From the NCBI GenBank assembly GCA_001898225.1, contig MKTJ01000044.1, forward strand, positions 1-64,000: 64,000 nucleotides of DNA, written 5' to 3'. A model generated the notes under the pieces. It was not told the DNA's origin. It saw only the letters and a list, made by a program, of their open reading frames with translations, and ran no database searches. Shown here one piece after another: positions 61,301-64,000 of this stretch; positions within the stretch are counted from its first letter, which is position 1; every line of letters starts with the position of its first letter. The position numbers and the translations under genes are program-made. Source of the stretch: Chloroflexi bacterium 54-19 (GTDB lineage Bacteria; Chloroflexota; Chloroflexia; Chloroheliales; Chloroheliaceae).

Positions 61301-61398
61301 GCACCGTCAAGACCCACCTGCTGCACATCTACACCAAGCTCGATGTCCACGACCGCCACGCCGCCCTTGCCCGCGCCAGGGCTTTGAACCTGCTCTAG
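58342..61398 (+). CDS. Large ATP-dependent LuxR-family regulator (MalT/LAL type)
   Basis: A 1018-residue regulator. Residues about 25-90 hold a small domain with SGSWYWYAYRRKNGKLRSAY and LGRSEEI, reminiscent of DUF6788 or integrase arm-type DNA contacts. The NTPase domain has Walker A SASAGFGKTSILAQW at about 163-177 and LMVVLDDYHLVTDEA as Walker B, then a TPR-like helical region (about 500-900) and a C-terminal LuxR HTH (LLSEGEQRVLRLLAAGLSNA, AIARELVLEVSTVKTHLLHI). MalT-like proteins use ATP and an inducer to turn on catabolic genes. ATG 58342 is preceded by AAGGA; further upstream the frame reaches 58234. Target unknown. Confidence 0.88.
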   Translation: MARNTPRIDGTRLLVEPRPIEINSPAWFDWLETNSSFIFESEDKALGLSARREQRSGSWYWYAYRRKNGKLRSAYLGRSEEIDLAHLWDVALTLDKSLNGAAGGGTVSAFNKPALLPPPEIVPASPLLVTKLFVPRPRPDLVVRPRLLNWLHQNSGRRLLLVSASAGFGKTSILAQWLADWQGALPDRKVAWLSLDERDSDPTRFLTYLIAALQTVQPGLGEKSRVLLQSLKVPSFEAVLGELVNELSRLPASDLMVVLDDYHLVTDEAVHEALAFLLDYAPAYLHLVITSRADPPLPLGRLRARGQLAELRTADLRFTLDEATELLKSALGLSLTPAEIGALEESTEGWAAGLQLAILSMQGRPDSEDFLKGFDGKHRFVLEYLAEEVLRRQPAEVQSFLVQSSILDRLCGSLCDAITGRDDGAATLERLEQANLFLVPLDRERRWFRYHHLFADFLKQRQPSDVAAWHHRASQWFERQGQIEEAIDHALAAADNERAAFLVDGVARHTLMQGELHILRGWLQKLNREVLITRPRLYIYRAWTLAINGRVVEAEQDLVEAEKALKAGDSRVTEIAAIRAIIAAYQGNLTRVEGFSRQALENQAGDDPFIQSIVTWSGAFPHLLTGEVESSIQAFKEAERVARQSGNLLVGMSSLCQLAELQMIKGNLKEAARIYEDAVQLSQQDNPREPLASAGMAYLGLGEVYREWGQLDRATAYLYQGIELSLRWGELTAMDGYLSLAKISGSHHKPQEAQAFLQKVEDLTSKMNSLLVVEYIKSLRARFWLRYGPLEAAIEWSKQTTLDPTAFYFYNWLIYTNVIRLRIIQKDFAGAAQLLGELAGLVEKYGGTRNLIEHLMLEALLFQAQHKNREALARLREALLLAEPEGYISLFADEGPALVALLKNFQTSTPGRQSASLQNYVTNILQYVAEVSAETQAPQVRDTLSLPAPTPARVSNLLSEGEQRVLRLLAAGLSNAAIARELVLEVSTVKTHLLHIYTKLDVHDRHAALARARALNLL

Positions 61399-61823
61399 CC
61401 TCCAGGGTAACTGCAAAGGCCGAAAGGCTTCTTTATTCCCTGCTCATTCGACCGTGCTATGGTCCACCGGTACCCACACGTGGGTGCCCAAGATTCCTCG
61501 GTTCCCTCGCCGCCCGAAGGGTGTGACAAGAATAAGGCTGTGCTATGGTCCACCGGAGCGGAGACGCCCATAGGTGCGACTAAAGGGTGTTGCTGCGCCC
61601 GAAATGACAATCTGGCCTCTGCCCTCTGACTTCTGCCCTCTGACTTCTGCCCTCTGGCCTCTGACTACTAAACACTTTGCCCTCCCCTGCTCTAGCCTCA
61701 AAAACATCCACCTTTTTATCCGCCTCGCGGTGGATGCCCGCTCATCCTTTCGACTGCTAAATTAGGACTGGCAAAGAAGCTATAAGCCAGAAATTTGTAG
61801 TGTCTCGAAAGGAAACTTTGAAA
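61399..61823. repeat. Gap with repeats
   Basis: No gene. GGTCCACCGG motifs near 61459 and 61550, a reverse heptamer array (CTGCCCTCTG, CTTCTGC) at 61615-61675, then an A/T-rich stretch before the MFS gene. Confidence 0.7.
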
Positions 61824-63404
61824 ATGAAAAAACCCTCCAAATATGCAATCGCTTTTACGGCGGCGCTGGGGCTTTTCCCGGTCGCCCTGGACAGCACCAT
61901 TGTCAATGTGGCCCTGATTCCAATCAGCAAAGCCCTCAAAACCGATTTCAATACGATTCAATGGATTTTTATCGGCTATATGCTGGCGAATGCGGCGGTG
62001 GTTTCCCTTAGCGGCTACCTGGGCAACCGCTTTGGCACCAAGCGCATGTTTTTACTCGGCCTGGCCCTGTTTACCCTTTTCTCGGCCCTGTGCGGTCTCG
62101 CGCCCGACCAGAACTCCCTGATTGCCCTGCGGGTGTTGCAGGGTATCGGCGGCGGGATGTTGTTCCCGCTCGGCATGGCCCTCGCCATCGGCCCCTTTGA
62201 GGTCACCGAACGGGGCAAAGCCAGCGCCCTGATTGGCGTACCTTTGATGCTGGCCCCGGTCTTTGGTCCCATCCTGGGCGGTATCCTGATTGATAATTTG
62301 GCCTGGCAGTCCATCTTTTTTGTAAATTTGCCGGTCGGCCTGGTCGCTTTCTGGCTGGCCTGGCGGGTCCTGCCCTCCGATACGGTCCTGCATAAGAGCG
62401 GGGGCAATTTCGATTATACCGGGATGGCCCTTTCGACCCTGGGCGTGGTCGCGGTCATTTATGGGGTAAAACTGGTCAGCACGACCGACCCGGCGACCGT
62501 GACCGCCCTGAACCCTGGCGGCAGCATTTACGGCTGGAGCTACTGGCTGGTCTGGGTCCTGCTGGGGGTTGGCGCGGCTTTGCTGGTCGCTTTTGGCTTC
62601 AACTCGGTAAAACTGAGCAAAGACCCGGTTATGGATTTGCGCCTGTTCAAAGACTACAGCTTTAGCATGGGGATACTCATTGTCGGGCTGGGTTCTATCG
62701 TATCCTTTGGCGTGATGAGCCTCATCCCCCAGTTTTTGCAGCAAATCCGCCTGCCGAACCTCTCGGCGGTGGATGCCGGGTTGGCCCTCCTGCCCATGGG
62801 CATCGGGACGGTCCTGGGGATTTTCCTGGGTGGCGGCCTGTACAGCCGGTTGGGGGCGCGCCCGATTGCCTTCGTGGGGGCGGGTGTCTTTGCGGTTGGT
62901 TTCTGGCAGACCGGCCATTTATCGCCCACGACCAGCGGCGGCGACATCTGGTTCTGGCTGTTTTTGCTGGGATTGGGCGTGACTACCACCCTGGTCCCGG
63001 CGCAAACCCTGGCGGTGGGGTCCCTGGAAGGCGAAAACCTCAACAAAGCCACCTCCCTGATTAACTCGCTCAAACTGCTGGTGGCCTCGGTCGGGGCCTC
63101 GGTGCTGGTCACGGTTTTAATCCAGCAGACCACCTCGCACGCCCAGACGCTTTCGGCGGGCCTGGCGGCGAGCGGCCAGGTGCCCACGGCGGCGGAGCGG
63201 CAACTGCTGGTGGCCCAGGCGGGTTCTGCCGGGATGAACGACCTCTTTACCATCCTGACCTATATGGCCCTGGGGTTGATGGTGGTTTGCCTGGCCCTGC
63301 CGGGTCGCAAAAAGAGCCCGGCGCTCAAGGGCAAAGCGGTCCAGGCTGCGGCCCTGTCCGAGCAGACGGTCGCGCCGGAAGTGGTCCTCACCGAGGGCAA
63401 GTAG
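61824..63404 (+). CDS. MFS exporter, DHA2 (EmrB/QacA) family
   Basis: A 526-residue transporter with about 14 membrane spans. ALGLFPVALDSTIVNVALIP near 12-31 is the motif D1 region of the drug:H+ antiporter-2 family, RFGTKRMFLLGLALFTLFS is motif A, and LMLAPVFGPILGGILIDNLAWQSIFFVNLP includes motif C. It probably pumps out hydrophobic compounds. ATG 61824 follows AAAGGA by 10 bases. The C-terminal 30 residues are soluble. Confidence 0.93.
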   Translation: MKKPSKYAIAFTAALGLFPVALDSTIVNVALIPISKALKTDFNTIQWIFIGYMLANAAVVSLSGYLGNRFGTKRMFLLGLALFTLFSALCGLAPDQNSLIALRVLQGIGGGMLFPLGMALAIGPFEVTERGKASALIGVPLMLAPVFGPILGGILIDNLAWQSIFFVNLPVGLVAFWLAWRVLPSDTVLHKSGGNFDYTGMALSTLGVVAVIYGVKLVSTTDPATVTALNPGGSIYGWSYWLVWVLLGVGAALLVAFGFNSVKLSKDPVMDLRLFKDYSFSMGILIVGLGSIVSFGVMSLIPQFLQQIRLPNLSAVDAGLALLPMGIGTVLGIFLGGGLYSRLGARPIAFVGAGVFAVGFWQTGHLSPTTSGGDIWFWLFLLGLGVTTTLVPAQTLAVGSLEGENLNKATSLINSLKLLVASVGASVLVTVLIQQTTSHAQTLSAGLAASGQVPTAAERQLLVAQAGSAGMNDLFTILTYMALGLMVVCLALPGRKKSPALKGKAVQAAALSEQTVAPEVVLTEGK

Positions 63405-63703
63405 GCGGGGTTAAAGTTACACAATTACCCGCTTTTGGAGGTTAGAAGGCAGAGGGCAGAAGGCAGAGGGCAGTTTGTCATTCCGAGCTTGCGAGGAATC
63501 CCCGGTCCGTTGGACAACGGCTGTGCTTTAGCCCAACGGGTCGGCGGATGCTCACTTGGTGCCTTCGCTTTGCTCAGGATGTACTAAGTATTATCCTGAT
63601 TCTAGAATATCACAACCTTTCGTAAACGCACTACCGGGCGCAGTTGAGAAATCCCTGTTGTACTCCTGTGGATACCCTTGGTGAATAGCAAATAGCCCAG
63701 TTG
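63405..63703. repeat. Gap with heptamers and hairpin element
   Basis: Heptamers at 63441-63475, then GTCATTCCGAGC-TT-GCGAGGAAT and CCGGTCCGTTGGAC near 63478-63517. No gene is seen up to 63895. Confidence 0.7.
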
Positions 63704-63734
63704 AAGGTCCAGGACAAAGTTCCTGGACTTTTAA
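63704..63734 (+). terminator. Rho-independent terminator
   Basis: GTCCAGGA (63707-63714) and TCCTGGAC (63721-63728) form a perfect stem followed by TTTTAAATTT. It is 300 bp behind the MFS gene and is its likely terminator. Confidence 0.75.
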
Positions 63735-63895
63735 ATTTGTCCTGGTCCGCAAAGGATAGAACAGGATAATCCGCCCGGTTTGGTGTTATATTTGAAGGGC
63801 GACCCCGGTCCGTTGGACCCTATCACGGTCGTAAGGGCCTTGAATAGAAATACTGCTAATTCACTCTCGACTAGAAATAGGAATGATTTTCTGAA

Positions 63896-64000
63896 ATGGA
63901 CAAATTGAACGACAACGAAAAGCAAGCCGGACAGGTTTTCCCGGTTGATCCCAGGGAACGCTTCTCCAACCGGGTAGCCCTTTATATAAAGTACCGCCCT
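63896..64000 (+). CDS. SAM-dependent methyltransferase, N-terminal fragment
   Basis: The first 35 codons of a gene that runs off the window. The text DPRERFSNRVALYIKYRP matches the opening of class I methyltransferases of the type FSxRVxxYxKYRPxYP. The start ATG has no strong ribosome-binding site; TAGGAATG is 8 bases before it. Substrate cannot be judged. Confidence 0.7.
   Translation, partial: MDKLNDNEKQAGQVFPVDPRERFSNRVALYIKYRP

Overview
The window reads as a high-GC, gene-dense chromosomal segment of a member of the phylum Chloroflexota; the class cannot be fixed from the sequence. The reasons are the secreted proteins built from FGYP-type wall-associated repeats, lipoproteins with long Thr/Ala linkers, a large MalT/LuxR-type ATPase regulator and an ABC importer with no ATPase gene beside it. 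No rRNA, CRISPR array, prophage or insertion-sequence transposase was seen. Nearly every intergenic gap is filled with dispersed short repeats.

Layout. 0.4-5.6 kb: a trp gene run (trpC, trpF, trpB, a HAD phosphatase, a small membrane protein, trpA), followed at 5.7-6.6 kb by eight tRNA genes (Met, Val, Trp, Cys, Ile, Leu, Leu, Glu) and a terminator. 7.0-28.6 kb: an amino-sugar / peptidoglycan-recycling island. It contains a GntR regulator, NamZ (DUF1343), a sugar-binding lipoprotein with two permeases, AnmK, MurQ, two tandem QueC-like PP-loop proteins of unknown role, an EamA exporter, a BadF-type amino-sugar kinase, a four-helix-bundle protein, NagZ, a double-GNAT protein, NagA, a GH1 glucosidase and a UbiD-family decarboxylase. 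NamZ, NagZ and the kinases all lack export signals, so the likely scheme is uptake of cell-wall saccharides by the ABC importer and breakdown in the cytoplasm to GlcNAc-6-P and GlcN-6-P.

28.6-38 kb: a membrane-anchored EEP-family phosphatase/nuclease, a GH15 enzyme, a TetR regulator with a DUF1772 protein, a Tat-exported PGRP amidase with FGYP repeats, and a lipoprotein with two NTF2-like domains. 38-45 kb: three alpha/beta hydrolases, a type II NADH dehydrogenase-like flavoprotein, a stand-alone LuxR HTH, a sigma-70 family factor and an SDR. 44.6-53.6 kb (mostly minus strand): a possible uracil-DNA-glycosylase-fold protein, DnaJ with a reduced zinc finger, a membrane-anchored protein, a PRC-barrel protein, cytochrome bd (cydA-cydB) behind a Rex-like box, a 1-Cys peroxiredoxin behind peroxide-regulator-like palindromes, and a second FGYP-repeat protein. 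54-64 kb: TetR with an SRPBCC protein behind a clear operator, an alpha/beta hydrolase, a galactonate dehydratase-like enolase, a 1018-residue LuxR-type regulator, a 14-TM MFS exporter, and the start of a SAM methyltransferase cut by the window edge.

The points most worth a second look are the tandem QueC-like proteins inside the cell-wall recycling island, the heptamer repeat arrays, the hairpin element family whose stems change on both arms, the two-copy 75-nt element in front of the GH15 and amidase genes, and the shuffled FGYP/NTF2 surface modules. All calls come from reading motifs and context; no database search was run.
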